DNA of 64,000 bases, taken from Streptomyces sp. NBC_00273 (GTDB taxonomy: Bacteria > Actinomycetota > Actinomycetes > Streptomycetales > Streptomycetaceae). A program made the translations under genes and the position numbers. Under the pieces are notes generated by a model. It made no database searches. It was not told the origin of the DNA and saw only the letters and a list, made by a program, of their open reading frames with translations. Positions 43,957-52,781 of the stretch are shown piece by piece (the first letter of the stretch is position 1; the number at the start of each line of letters is the position of its first letter). Location of the stretch: assembly GCF_036178145.1 (NCBI RefSeq), contig NZ_CP108067.1:9811001-9875000 (forward strand). The letters run 5' to 3'.

Positions 43957-44489
43957 ATGGTTTGACCTTCGCTCTTTGTCCCGGACCCGATGAGGACGGT
44001 CCGGGACAAAGGGCCCGTGTCGCGTCACCCGCTGCGGCGGACCCGCGCCCGCCCACGGAGCAGCACGCCGGCGCCTCCTGCTGATCGGCGGGGCCGTAGA
44101 AGTCGGACCCGAGACAACTTCCTCAACGTCCAGGCGACGCTCCGGTCGCTCGACACACGAAACAAACTGTCCGCGCCTGGCAGCGACGCGTGGTTCTAAG
44201 CTTACTGTCGTAGTTCCGCGCCCTCAGCGATTTCGACCTCTCCCCGATGACATGCTGTGTGGTGGCGACGTACGCCGTGCCACCATCCCCTTCCTCCGGT
44301 ACTCGTCCACCTTTTCGATCTCTCGGGGTTTTGCGGATCCCTGCGCCACGCTCGCTCCCGTGGGCTTCCGGTTGTCAGCGGCGCTACGGTCCCCCCGTGT
44401 CTTTGCCGGGGCGGGCGACATGCGAGCGTGGGGTGCCAAGTTCTTCGCCGGGATGCCTTGGATCGTGGGCACCAGGTTCGGGGAGCAGC
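43957..44489. other. Intergenic region without a recognised gene
   Basis: Several open frames on both strands, with no homology or good ribosome site. The GC content dips in places (44160-44230), which may include the promoter of the phosphatase gene. Confidence 0.45.
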
Positions 44490-46646
44490 ATGGAGGAAGA
44501 GCCCTCAACCGGCGCACGCCCCTGGCGGGCTCCGCTGAGGAGGGAGCCTTTCAGGATGGGTACACAAGAGCCGCTCCCCGGACAGGAGCGGGGCGGCCCG
44601 GCGGGGCTGTCACCGCCGGGTGGGCTGCTCGATCTGCTCAGTGTGGCCGCGATCGTGCTGGATACACGTGGGCGGATCGTGTTCTGGAGCCCGCAGGCCG
44701 ATGAGGTGTTCGGGTACACCGCCGAGGAGGCCCTGGGCCAGTACGCGGCGCACCTGCTGGTCCACGAGGAGCACCAAGACCTCGTGGTCAAGTTGTTCGC
44801 CGAAGTGATGGGGACCGGCGCGAGCTGGGCCGGCGCGTTCCCGATCCGTTACAAGGACGGCAGCACGCGCCTGGTGGAGTTCCGCAATATGCGGCTGCTG
44901 GACTACCTCGGCGACACCTACGCCCTGGGTGTCGCCGCCGACCAGACCACGCTGCAACGGTTTGAGACCGACCTGGCTCTCTCCCAGCGCCTGGTGGCGC
45001 AGGCACCCATCGGCATCGCCCTCATGGACACCGATCTGCGATACCTGCTGGTGAACCCGGCTTTGGAGCGCATCAACGGCATCCCCGCCGCCGACCACAT
45101 CGGCAAGCACCCCCGCGACATCCTGAGCCTTCTCGACGTGGAGACGATTGAGTCCGCTCTGCGCCAGGTGCTGATCACCGGCACACCGGTGATCGACCAG
45201 TACACCGTCGGCCGCACGCCGGCCGACCCGGACCACGACCACGCCTGGTCGGTGTCCTACTTCCGCATCGATGGCGCCAGCGGGCGGGTGATCGGCGTGG
45301 CGAACTCGGTGGTCGACGTCAGCGAACGCCACCAGGCAACCACCGAAGCCGATCGGGCCCGGCGCCGGCTCGCGGTGATCGCCGACGCCTCCGCCCGTGT
45401 CGGCACCAGCCTGGAGGTGGAGCGCACCGCGCAGGAGCTGGTCCACGTCGCCGTGCCCGACCTGGCCGACGTCGCGGCCGTCGACGTCCTCGACGACGTC
45501 CTCGCCTTCCGCCGCGCCACCCCATCCCGCGCCCTGGGCCCGGAAACGTTCCGGGCCCTCGCCGTGGCCGCCGCCTACCCGACACCCGCGATTACGGCCT
45601 CGCTGCCGGCCGGGAACCTGGCGGCGTACGGCGCGGACCGGCTGATCACCCGCTGCGTACACACCGGAGCGCCCGTCGTCGTGGCCCACGCCAGCGGCGA
45701 CGACCTCACCCACATCGCCCGAGATGCCGACGCCGCTGCTGCCTTTGCGCAGGCCGGCGTGCACTCCTATCTGGCCGTGCCGCTGATCGCCCGCAACGAG
45801 GTCCTCGGCGCATTCGACCTGCTGCGCGCCCGAAACCCCCTGCCCTTCGATGAGGACGACGTCCTGCTCGCCTGGGAGATCGCAGCCCGGGCCGCCGTAG
45901 CCATCGACAACGCCCGCTGGCACCAGAGCGTCCGCAACACCGCAGAGACCCTCCAGCGCAGCCTCCTGCCGAGCCACCCACCTCCGCTCACGGGCCTTAC
46001 CGTCGCTTCCCTCTATCAGCCCGCCCAGGCGACCAGCGAGGTGGGAGGCGACTGGTACGACGTCATCCCCCTGACCGGCGACAAGACCGCCCTGGTGGTC
46101 GGGGACGTCATGGGCAACGGCATCGACGCCGCCGCCACCATGGGCCGCCTGCGCACCGCCACCTGTGCCTTCACCGACCTCAATCTGGAACCCGACCAGG
46201 TGCTTCAACACCTCGACAAGATCACCTGCGGGCTCGAGCACTACATAGCCACCTGCATCTACGCCGTCTACGACCCCCGGTGCCGCATCGCCAACGCCGG
46301 ACACCTGCCACCCGTCCTCGCCGCAATCGGCCGGCGTCCCCGCCTGCTCGATCTGCCCACCGGCGCACCCCTCGGCATCGGCGGCGTCCCCTTCCACACC
46401 ACCGCCTTCGACCTGGGCCCCGGCGACCGGCTCGTCCTCTACACCGACGGCCTGGTCGAAACACGCCGCCACCCCATCGACGAGCGCCTGAACACCCTCC
46501 TGGACACCCTTGACGGACCGCGCCGCCCCCTGGACGACACCTGCCAGTGGCTCTTGAACTCACTGCGACACCCCGACGATCACGACGACGTGGCGATCCT
46601 CATCGCCCAAGCCATATGTGCACCGGCCGAGCGCCACGGCACCTGA
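44490..46646 (+). CDS. PAS-PAS-GAF-SpoIIE (PP2C) signalling phosphatase
   Basis: A 718-residue soluble sensor. Start ATG 44490 has GGGGAG four bases upstream; ATG 44556 is an alternative. Order: PAS 1 (AAIVLDTRGRIVFWSPQADE), PAS 2 (APIGIALMDTDLRYLLVNPA), a linker helix RARRRLAVIADASARVG, GAF (VHSYLAVPLIARNEVLGAFD) and SpoIIE phosphatase from about residue 490: EVGGDWYDVIPLTGDKTALV, VGDVMGNGIDAAATMGRLR, ANAGHLPPVLA, VLYTDGLVETR and DDHDDVAILIA, with the metal Asp residues present. It probably dephosphorylates STAS anti-anti-sigma proteins such as that at 29564. Confidence 0.92.
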   Translation: MEEEPSTGARPWRAPLRREPFRMGTQEPLPGQERGGPAGLSPPGGLLDLLSVAAIVLDTRGRIVFWSPQADEVFGYTAEEALGQYAAHLLVHEEHQDLVVKLFAEVMGTGASWAGAFPIRYKDGSTRLVEFRNMRLLDYLGDTYALGVAADQTTLQRFETDLALSQRLVAQAPIGIALMDTDLRYLLVNPALERINGIPAADHIGKHPRDILSLLDVETIESALRQVLITGTPVIDQYTVGRTPADPDHDHAWSVSYFRIDGASGRVIGVANSVVDVSERHQATTEADRARRRLAVIADASARVGTSLEVERTAQELVHVAVPDLADVAAVDVLDDVLAFRRATPSRALGPETFRALAVAAAYPTPAITASLPAGNLAAYGADRLITRCVHTGAPVVVAHASGDDLTHIARDADAAAAFAQAGVHSYLAVPLIARNEVLGAFDLLRARNPLPFDEDDVLLAWEIAARAAVAIDNARWHQSVRNTAETLQRSLLPSHPPPLTGLTVASLYQPAQATSEVGGDWYDVIPLTGDKTALVVGDVMGNGIDAAATMGRLRTATCAFTDLNLEPDQVLQHLDKITCGLEHYIATCIYAVYDPRCRIANAGHLPPVLAAIGRRPRLLDLPTGAPLGIGGVPFHTTAFDLGPGDRLVLYTDGLVETRRHPIDERLNTLLDTLDGPRRPLDDTCQWLLNSLRHPDDHDDVAILIAQAICAPAERHGT

Positions 46647-47177
46647 GCGCGACTGGCTACTGGACGCTCCATGCTGCGTACAGACGCCACCACCCGCGCC
46701 CCCTTCACCGGGGCTGTGGCGCGAGCCTGTTCAACCTGCGGGTCATCTCCGCTCAGGCGACTTGGAAGCGTGAGGTTCGCGGCGCGGCTCCGGTGTCCAC
46801 GGACCTGCGCCGCGATGCGGGCGTCGTCGTTGGGCGACGCCCGCATCGTGTCAGCCGACGGTCAGGGTGAGCCGCCGGTCTGGAACTGCAGGAACAGCCG
46901 CCACTTCCTGGCGGTGTCTGCCGAGCGTGCCATGCGCCGGGAGAGGTGGATCCCGACGCAGGCGGCCAGTGCCATGCCCCGGGACGTGTCACCCGCCTCC
47001 GATGCCACGTTCTCGCGTATGGAGCCCGCAGAAACCATGGGGACCGGCACCGCCGCCGCCATCGAGGCCGGCGATCTGACCCTGGGTACGCGTGCCGCCG
47101 GCGGAACACATTGCGCGGGCTCATCGTTATCTCGGATCCCCCAGGGGCAATTGCTCGCTCGTCGGGAAGGGATCGCC
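46647..47177. other. Intergenic region with only weak coding hints
   Basis: On the minus strand, ACVGIHLSRRMARSADTARK with WRLFLQFQTGG (46870-46960) could be the end of a small gene, but there is no clear start. Nothing else is recognised. The right end may hold the promoter of the broken csoR. Confidence 0.35.
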
Positions 47178-47459
47178 ATGCACGGTTACGTGGCCCACAA
47201 GGACGATGCCCTCAAGCGGCTGCGCCGCATCGAGGGTCAGGTCTGCGGCCTGCAACGCCTGGTCGAGGAGGACGCCTAATACACCGACGTCCTCACCCAG
47301 GTCGGCGCCACCACCAAGGCACTGCAGTCCTTCGGGCTCACCATGCTGGAGGACCACATCCAGTCCTGTGTGGCCGACGCGATCGCCGGCGGCGGGGACC
47401 AGGCCAAGGGCCAGGTCGCCGAAGCCTCCCAGGCCATCGCCCGCATGGTCCGCTCCTGA
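47178..47459 (+). pseudogene. csoR: CsoR-family copper sensor with in-frame TAA and missing Cys
   Basis: From ATG 47178 (GGGAAGGG upstream) the product reads HKDDALKRLRRIEGQVCGLQ and RLVEEDA, then TAA at 47277-47279, then in the same frame YTDVLTQVGATTKALQSFGL, TMLEDHIQSCVADAIAGGG and a stop at 47459. In CsoR proteins the text is ED(x)YCIDVLTQ. Here the Tyr codon is TAA and the copper-binding Cys codon is TAC (Tyr). His and the second Cys (HIQSC) are kept. Two changes in adjacent codons inactivate the sensor. CsoR-type sites before the MFS pseudogene at 52782 may be its former targets. Confidence 0.82.
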
Positions 47460-47486
47460 GCGGCAGCGGCCCCGTACGGGAGGCTG

Positions 47487-48344
47487 TCAGCTTCGTCCAG
47501 CCCCGTTGTGCATGGCAGTGACCAGCCAGGAGCTGCTGCGCAGCCACACCGATCCCTCTGCCTCGTGACGGTGCAGAGTATCCGTCAGTGCCTGGCGCGC
47601 CTCCGCCTGCTGCGGCGGGGTGACCTGGCTGAGTAGATGGCGTCCCGGGCCGGAGTCCAGCAGGAACGCTGCGGCGTCGGCCGCGTCGGCGCCCCAGTGT
47701 CCCGGCACCTCGAGCCGCTGCACGTCGACTTCGCCGAACCCGCCCGCGGTGACCAGGGTGCGAATGTGCTCGGGGTCGGTGAGTGAGAACATGCCGGGGC
47801 CGCCGGGCTTACCGAAGCCGCCGAGCGGCAGGATGCCCTCCAGTGAGGCCAGCGCCTCAAGCCACTCGTTGGCTTCGGCTTCGGCGGCGCAGATGAAGGC
47901 CAGTCGGCCGCCGGGCCGCAGTGCGCGGTGGAGGTTGGCGAACGCGGCGACGGGGTCGGTGAAGAAGGTCATGCCGTACCGGCTGATGACCGCGTCGAAT
48001 CCCTCAGCATCGAAAGCGTGGACCTGGGCGTCGCCTTGCACGAAGGAGACGTTCTCCACCCTTTCGCGCTGGGCGCACTCGCGGGCCCGCTCCAGCATGG
48101 GGCCGGACAGGTCCAGCCCGAGCGCCCGGCCCCGGACGGCGCGCTGGGCCGCGAGGAGGGTGCTGCGCCCGGCCCCGCAGCCGATGTCCAGCACGTGATC
48201 GCTTTCCGTGATGGCTGCGGCGTCCAGGAGGGGCTGGTTGAAGCCGTTGTTGATGGCGTCCCAGCGCTCCTGGCTGCGGGCCCACTGCTCGCCCTCGTAA
48301 CCGTTCCACGCCTCGGCCTGTGCGGTGTTGGCGAATCGAGCCAT
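47487..48344 (-). CDS. Class I SAM-dependent methyltransferase
   Basis: A 285-residue enzyme from ATG 48344. Motif I is HVLDIGCGAGRSTLLAAQRA (residues about 48-67), motif II GRALGLDLSGPMLERAREC, post-motif VSFVQGDAQVHAFDAEGFDA and VISRYGMTFFTDPVAAFANL, then LRPGGRLAFICAAEAE. The N-terminal NTAQAEAWNGYEGEQWA region is typical of a Streptomyces subgroup that acts on small molecules or drugs. Divergent from a TetR gene across two dyads, so it is probably the TetR target, a regulator-enzyme pair as in antibiotic or xenobiotic responses. Confidence 0.9.
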   Translation of the reverse strand: MARFANTAQAEAWNGYEGEQWARSQERWDAINNGFNQPLLDAAAITESDHVLDIGCGAGRSTLLAAQRAVRGRALGLDLSGPMLERARECAQRERVENVSFVQGDAQVHAFDAEGFDAVISRYGMTFFTDPVAAFANLHRALRPGGRLAFICAAEAEANEWLEALASLEGILPLGGFGKPGGPGMFSLTDPEHIRTLVTAGGFGEVDVQRLEVPGHWGADAADAAAFLLDSGPGRHLLSQVTPPQQAEARQALTDTLHRHEAEGSVWLRSSSWLVTAMHNGAGRS

Positions 48345-48389
48345 GGGTGAACTCCGTCCCGCCGGGGCGCAGCGCGGCGCCCCGGCTCT

Positions 48390-48432
48390 AGTATGGGCAA
48401 GCGCCCAAACAGTATGGGCGTTCGCCCATACT
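48390..48432. promoter_or_regulatory. TetR operator: perfect 10-bp dyad plus a partial second copy
   Basis: AGTATGGGCG-TT-CGCCCATACT at 48411-48432 is a perfect palindrome. A second AGTATGGGC-AA-GCGCCCA at 48390-48406 lies 21 bp to the left, in register and slightly degenerate. They occupy the gap between the divergent methyltransferase and TetR genes. Confidence 0.78.
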
Positions 48433-48460
48433 CGCAACGGGCTTGATGAAAGGGGCTGTT

Positions 48461-49069
48461 GTGTCACCTCGTGGAGTGGCGATTCCGGACCTGCGCGAGC
48501 GGTTGTTCGCGGCGGCGGAGCGCGTAGTGGCCCGTGACGGTGCGGCGGGCCTCACGAGCCGGGCCGTCACCGCTGAGGCGGATTGCGGCAAGGGCGTCCT
48601 GCACACCCACTTCGCCGGCCTGGACGAGTTCGTCGCCGAACTGATTCTGGACCGGTTCGCGCGCAGTGCCCGCCAAGCCGCGGCGCTGCACGAGAAGGTG
48701 GGGCAGGCCACGGTCGCGGGGAATCTCCAGAGCGTTGTTCTCGCCTTGCTGGATGCCCTGCCCCCGGCAGTGGTGGGCCTGGCGCTGACACGCCCGGCGG
48801 CCGCGCTGCACACCCGGGAAGGCTTCCAGTCCGGAGCGCCTGCGTTCGACGCGATCCAGCACGCTTTCACCGCCTACCTGCAGGCGGAGCAGGTTGGCGG
48901 CCGGATGGCCTCGGACGCCGACACCGCCACCATCGCGCTAGCACTGGTCGGCACGATGCATCACCTGCTGATGACACGCGTTCCCGGCCGCGGTGAGGAG
49001 CCGGAAACGATCATCGGGCGGCTGCTGGCCGTACTGCTGGGTGGTGCCGAGCAGCCGCCGATGGAGTGA
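48461..49069 (+). CDS. TetR-family transcriptional repressor
   Basis: A 202-residue protein. GTG 48461 is chosen because AAGGGG lies five bases upstream; ATG 48446 is also possible. The HTH (residues about 11-56) reads DLRERLFAAAERVVARDGAA, GLTSRAVTAEADCGKGVLHT and HFAGLDEFVAELI. The C-terminal ligand domain has a long helical core (VVLALLDALPPAVVGLALTR). It presumably binds the AGTATGGGCG dyad next to its start and represses the methyltransferase and itself until a small ligand binds. Confidence 0.9.
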   Translation: MSPRGVAIPDLRERLFAAAERVVARDGAAGLTSRAVTAEADCGKGVLHTHFAGLDEFVAELILDRFARSARQAAALHEKVGQATVAGNLQSVVLALLDALPPAVVGLALTRPAAALHTREGFQSGAPAFDAIQHAFTAYLQAEQVGGRMASDADTATIALALVGTMHHLLMTRVPGRGEEPETIIGRLLAVLLGGAEQPPME

Positions 49070-49077
49070 CCTCGGAG

Positions 49078-49815
49078 TCAGTGCCCGTGCGCGTGCCCGT
49101 CGTCGTGGGACTGCTCAGACGGGGGAGTGGCGGGAGCCGTGCGGGCCGGAGCCGTCGGCTTGGACTGCGGGGTCGGCTGCGTGCTGCCGGTCACGGTCGG
49201 TTCCTCGTGGTGGGTCTCGCTCTCGCCGGCGCCGGTGCCGTGGCTGTGCCCGCCTGATTCCGGGGCCATGGAGGACGCGACGTAGCGCAGGCCGGCGAAG
49301 GCGGCGACGGCTGTGAGGAGGATGGCGAGTCCGGTCAGGCCGAAGATGCGTCGCCAGGAGGCGTCCTCGTCTTTGATCACGAAGGCGATGAAGGAGAGCA
49401 GGATGCCTGCGGGGATGAGGGTGGCGGCGCGGGTGGGGAAGTCCGAGAAGTGCTGGAGGCCGCCGCTGAGCATGCCGATGCCGAAGGAGAGCAGCAGAGA
49501 GGCGCCCATGATGCCCGCCACCTGCTTGAACGTCGCCTTGCGGCGGGTGAGCAGGAACTCGTTGAGCGCGGTCGCGGCGAGGAAGAGCAGGACGCCGTAG
49601 AGGGCGATGCGGGTGTAGCGGGCGGGGTCCAGGGGGTGGTGGACGACGGCGCCGCTGATCAGGCCGGCGCCGACGAAGTAGCCGACGTATCCGAGGTAGC
49701 GGGCCAGGAGCCTCTTGCGTCGGGAGCGGGCCTCGCGGATCTCGCTGCGGCCGGCTGACCGGGGTGCGGGGACGGGCGCGGCCGGGGCGCGGTCGGCGAG
49801 CTGGGTGGGCGTCAT
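49078..49815 (-). CDS. Membrane protein with His-rich C-terminal tail
   Basis: A 245-residue protein with six hydrophobic segments between about residues 40 and 180 (YLGYVGYFVGAGLISGAVVH, RIALYGVLLFLAATALNEFL, GIMGASLLLSFGIGMLSGGL, LIPAGILLSFIAFVIKDE, LTGLAILLTAVAAFAGLRYV). The tail is rich in His, Glu and Pro (GGHSHGTGAGESETHHEE and SHDDGHAHGH at the end), a likely metal-binding extension. No family name is recognised. Next to DUF6153 and DUF305 genes, it may belong to a copper-handling set (inference). Confidence 0.72.
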   Translation of the reverse strand: MTPTQLADRAPAAPVPAPRSAGRSEIREARSRRKRLLARYLGYVGYFVGAGLISGAVVHHPLDPARYTRIALYGVLLFLAATALNEFLLTRRKATFKQVAGIMGASLLLSFGIGMLSGGLQHFSDFPTRAATLIPAGILLSFIAFVIKDEDASWRRIFGLTGLAILLTAVAAFAGLRYVASSMAPESGGHSHGTGAGESETHHEEPTVTGSTQPTPQSKPTAPARTAPATPPSEQSHDDGHAHGH

Positions 49816-50008
49816 GGGGACTCCTTGCAGGCGTACGGGTGCAGCCCGGGCCGAGCCGACGACGGTCGCGTCGCGGTAGTGGCAGGAGCGGTTGCCGGAG
49901 GGCAGGCTGCACCGGGCCCGGCCCCGGTTCGGGGCGGGCAGGGTTACGTATGTGCGGGCAGCATGAGCTCACCGACGGCCTACGGAGGCGCCGGGAGCCG
50001 GGAGTGGT

Positions 50009-50428
50009 CTAGATGCGCAGGATTGCTGTGGTGCCTGGCGGTCGTGAGCCGCCCAGGGCCGGAGCGGGACCGTGATACCGGTCCGGGGACGCAGCGAGCA
50101 CCGCCGGCAGGATCCGCGTAAGGGCGTGCTCGGTGGGAGGGATCAGCGTCGGCGGCTGCTGCGGCGCGCTGGTGGCGCACTCCTCGGCGGTGTGGGACGC
50201 GCCGTGTCCCTCGCCGTGATGGTCGTCCGGGGTGCTCTCGGCGAGCGCCGAATCCGTGGTGGAGGTGAGGAAGCCGGCGGCCGTGTCGGTGTGGCCGCGG
50301 ACCCCGTCGAGGCTGACGCCGTGCGAGTAGAGGAAGGCGAACACCAGCATGGCCACCAGCAGCACACATCGCGGGCCCGCGAGAATGCGGGTCCGCAAGG
50401 TGGAGGTACGGGGCCGGGCGGTGTTCAC
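50009..50428 (-). CDS. DUF6153-like small secreted/membrane protein
   Basis: A 139-residue protein. After a basic start (TARPRTSTLRTRILAGPR) there is one membrane segment (CVLLVAMLVFAFLYSHGVSL), then a His/Thr-rich part (DDHHGEGHGASHTAEECATS) and a tail ending TTAILRI. The layout is that of the DUF6153 proteins at 33621 and 52207, though the MHGL motif is replaced by YSHGV. It would expose His and Cys residues outside the membrane. It may bind metal; no proof. Confidence 0.65.
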   Translation of the reverse strand: MNTARPRTSTLRTRILAGPRCVLLVAMLVFAFLYSHGVSLDGVRGHTDTAAGFLTSTTDSALAESTPDDHHGEGHGASHTAEECATSAPQQPPTLIPPTEHALTRILPAVLAASPDRYHGPAPALGGSRPPGTTAILRI

Positions 50429-50521
50429 GTCGCGATCCTATCCACGGCCCCGTGGCGGCCTGCGGGGCGGTCCCCGCAGGCTTCACTCCGATAGGTGATC
50501 TTGCGGCTGGCTCCGGGCAAG

Positions 50522-51410
50522 TCAGTGCCCTGGGTTCATGTGGCCCGGTTGGTGCACGGTATTCCACGGGCGTCCGCCGTCCTTGGACTCGTAGACGGCG
50601 TCGTTCGTGTCGGCGGCCAGCAGGTGGGCGGGGCTTGCCGCGGTCAGTACCGCGGGCTGTACACCGCCCGGGAGGCGGCCGCGTTCGCTCCAGGACCTGC
50701 CGTCGCCGCTGGCCACGACCTTGCCGTCGGCAGCGAGGGCGATCAGCTGGTCCGGGGCGGGCCGCTCTACGGCGGCCAGGGCCGGTGCGCCGGGGACCGG
50801 CTGGAAGGTGGCACCGCCGTCGGTGCTGTGCAGCAGTCCGTCGCGGGTGGTCGCCCACACCTCCTGGGGCGCCCCTGCGTGGGCGGCCAGGTCGCCGCCT
50901 GGGATCTTCGCGCGCCGTTCCCAGGTCGCGCCGCCGTCCTTGCTGGCCCAGATCTGCGAGGTCTGGCTGTCGAGGCCGTAGAGGGTCGGGCCGGCCTGCT
51001 GGAGGGAGTTGAAGCCGGCGTCCCCTCCGGCGGAGACGGTGGTCCAGGCCTGGCCGGTGTCCGCGCTGCGGATCAGGCCCAGCTGCGGTGAGGTCGCGGT
51101 GGGGTCGGTGGGGGAGGGGTGGCCGCTGGCGAGGAAGGTGCGCGGGTCGGTGACGGTGAAGCCCATCGTGTCCTGGTAGCGGTCGGCGATCCGTACGGCG
51201 CGGGTGGGGCCGAGGCGGAAGACGCGAGATGCCCGGCGGCGTAGAGGGTGCCGTCGGCGGGGGCGACGCCGAGACCGTGGAGGTGCCCGGTTCCCGGGAC
51301 GGGATCGCCGGCCTTGGGCGCGGTGGCCTTGGGGCTTGTGGTCGAGCGGGCGGTCAGCAGCAGGCGCCGACCGCCACAGCGACCGCGGGTATCCGGAAGC
51401 GGATGGTCAT
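50522..51410 (-). pseudogene. Secreted BNR-repeat (F510_1955-type) protein, two frameshifts
   Basis: From ATG 51410 the signal MTIRFRIPAVAVAVGACC is followed by TGA. In a second frame come TTSPKATAPKAGDPVPGTGH and LHGLGVAPADGTLYAAGH, and in a third VFRLGPTRAVRIADRYQDTM followed by GFTVTDPRTFLASGHPSPTD, SADTGQAWTTVSAGG, IWASKDGGATWERRAKIPGG, LLHSTDGGATFQPVPGAP and NPGH at 50522. SxDGGxTW is the BNR/Asp-box repeat. One shift is in the CTGCTGCTG run near 51350, the other near 51230. Intact relatives are lipoproteins linked to DUF305 genes, as here. Confidence 0.72.
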
Positions 51411-51499
51411 GTGTGAGGTCCAGAACGATTGAGAAGGGACAGGCGGGCGGGTGCGGGCAGCCATCACCGGCTGCCCGCACCGAGGCGTGCTGAATCGCG

Positions 51500-52129
51500 T
51501 CAGCTCTTGTTGCCGAGGAGGGCGTTCATCCGGGCGATCTCCGCGCTCTGGGAGGTGATGATCGCTCCGGCCATCTCCTTGGCAGGCCCGTACTTCCCGT
51601 CGGACTGCTCGATCTTCGCCATGGCGACCGCGCCCTCGTGGTGCTTGACCATCATCTGGAGGAAGGCGGTGTCGAACGCCTTGCCGGACGAGGACTCCAG
51701 CTGCATCATCTCCTCGGCCGACATCATCCCGGACATGTCGTGCCCGCCGTGGCCTTGGCCCTCGGCCGGGACCTGCTCGCCCCAGGAGGTCAGCCAGCCG
51801 GACAGAGTCTTGATCTCCGGGTCCTGAGCCTTCTTGATCTCGGTGGCGAGCTTCTTCACCTCGGCCGACTCCGCGTGGGTCGCGGCGAGGCCGGCCATCT
51901 CGATGGCCTGACGGTGGTGGGGGATCATCCCCTGGGCGAAGGTGACGTCGGCCGCGTGGTGGTCGCCCTGCTGTGCCGGGGCGGATGTGGACGGCGAGGT
52001 GGTGCTGTGGCCGTTGTGGGCCGAACCGGCGTTGTCGCCGTTTCCGCCGCAGGAAGCGAGGACGAGGGCGGCGGTGGCGGCTGCTGCCACTGCGGTGGCG
52101 CGGCGGATCAGGGAACGCTTGGTGGTCAT
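51500..52129 (-). CDS. DUF305-family lipoprotein, copy 2
   Basis: A 209-residue exported protein from ATG 52129. Signal RSLIRRATAVAAAATAALVL and lipobox LASCGGN (Cys about 27). The two DUF305 motifs are FAQGMIPHHRQAIEMAGLAA and FLQMMVKHHEGAVAMAKIEQ, with the linker GQGHGGHDMSGMMSAEEMMQ. It is a close parallel of copy 1 (32904): same lipobox, same LxxWGEQVP/EKVP spacer. It lies between the BNR-repeat pseudogene and a DUF6153 gene. Confidence 0.9.
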   Translation of the reverse strand: MTTKRSLIRRATAVAAAATAALVLASCGGNGDNAGSAHNGHSTTSPSTSAPAQQGDHHAADVTFAQGMIPHHRQAIEMAGLAATHAESAEVKKLATEIKKAQDPEIKTLSGWLTSWGEQVPAEGQGHGGHDMSGMMSAEEMMQLESSSGKAFDTAFLQMMVKHHEGAVAMAKIEQSDGKYGPAKEMAGAIITSQSAEIARMNALLGNKS

Positions 52130-52206
52130 AGTGGTGCAACTCCTGCGGTGAAGGCGCGCGCGATGGGCGTGCCGGGGTAAGGGCTGGTCCGAGAGCTCGG
52201 GCTGCC

Positions 52207-52653
52207 CTATACGCGCAGGAGTTGCAGTTCGCTCAGTGACGGTGGCGCGCGTCCGCCAACCGCACTGCTCATGTCGATTCCGAGATCGAGGACCGGCGCG
52301 GCCGTAACGATGGTCAAGGCGGCGGCCGGAGAGTCCAGGACCGGGGTGCCCGCCGTGCCCGCGGCGGCGCAGGTCGCATCCGCGTGCTGGGCGTGCCCGC
52401 TGCCGCCGTCGCCGACCGGCTCGTCGGCACGCACCGCGGGGTCGAGCTTCATTGCGTGCTCGCCCGCCCCAGGAGTGCCGTGCCCGATGGCCGTCTCGTC
52501 GGCGGCCGCGCACCCGGGTGCGGCGGCGGAAGCCGGAACAGCACCCGGCCCCAGGCCGTGCATGGCCACGAGCCCGACCAGTACGGCCAAGACCAGCAGC
52601 AGGTGGGAGCGCAGCCCGAGGGGCGTCACCGCGCGCCTCGCCTGCTGATCCAT
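52207..52653 (-). CDS. DUF6153-family secreted/membrane protein, copy 2
   Basis: A 148-residue protein. One N-terminal helix (HLLLVLAVLVGLVAMHGLGP) contains the MHGL motif; the outer region has two Cys-containing blocks (APGCAAADETAIGHG, HAQHADATCAAAGTAG), and the end GGRAPPSLSELQLLRV matches copy 1 (GGRAPPSLAGLQVLRT) closely. The gene precedes DUF305 copy 2 by 77 bp in the same direction, repeating the layout at 32904-34043. Confidence 0.82.
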   Translation of the reverse strand: MDQQARRAVTPLGLRSHLLLVLAVLVGLVAMHGLGPGAVPASAAAPGCAAADETAIGHGTPGAGEHAMKLDPAVRADEPVGDGGSGHAQHADATCAAAGTAGTPVLDSPAAALTIVTAAPVLDLGIDMSSAVGGRAPPSLSELQLLRV

Positions 52654-52719
52654 AGCGGCATCGTAAGCGCCTCTTCCTCACGGTGCGAAGCCGGGCCGGG
52701 TTTCCTGCATCTTGGGAAA

Positions 52720-52770
52720 TACCTGCAGGGGGTATACGGTTCATTTCATCGACAGATACCCCTTGGGGGT
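52720..52770. promoter_or_regulatory. Two CsoR-type sites before the MFS pseudogene
   Basis: TACCTGCAGGGGGTA at 52720-52734 and TACCCCTTGGGGGT at 52757-52770 are imperfect forms of the TACCCC...GGGGTA operators at 40105 and 43369. The second is 11 bp before the MFS start at 52782. Confidence 0.6.
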
Positions 52771-52781
52771 GGGAGCGGTCA

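Noticed and set aside
44610..46472. A 620-codon minus-strand frame opposite the PAS-GAF-SpoIIE gene
   Set aside because: It has repeated Gly/Val/Asp text typical of reverse frames; the plus strand carries all the motifs.
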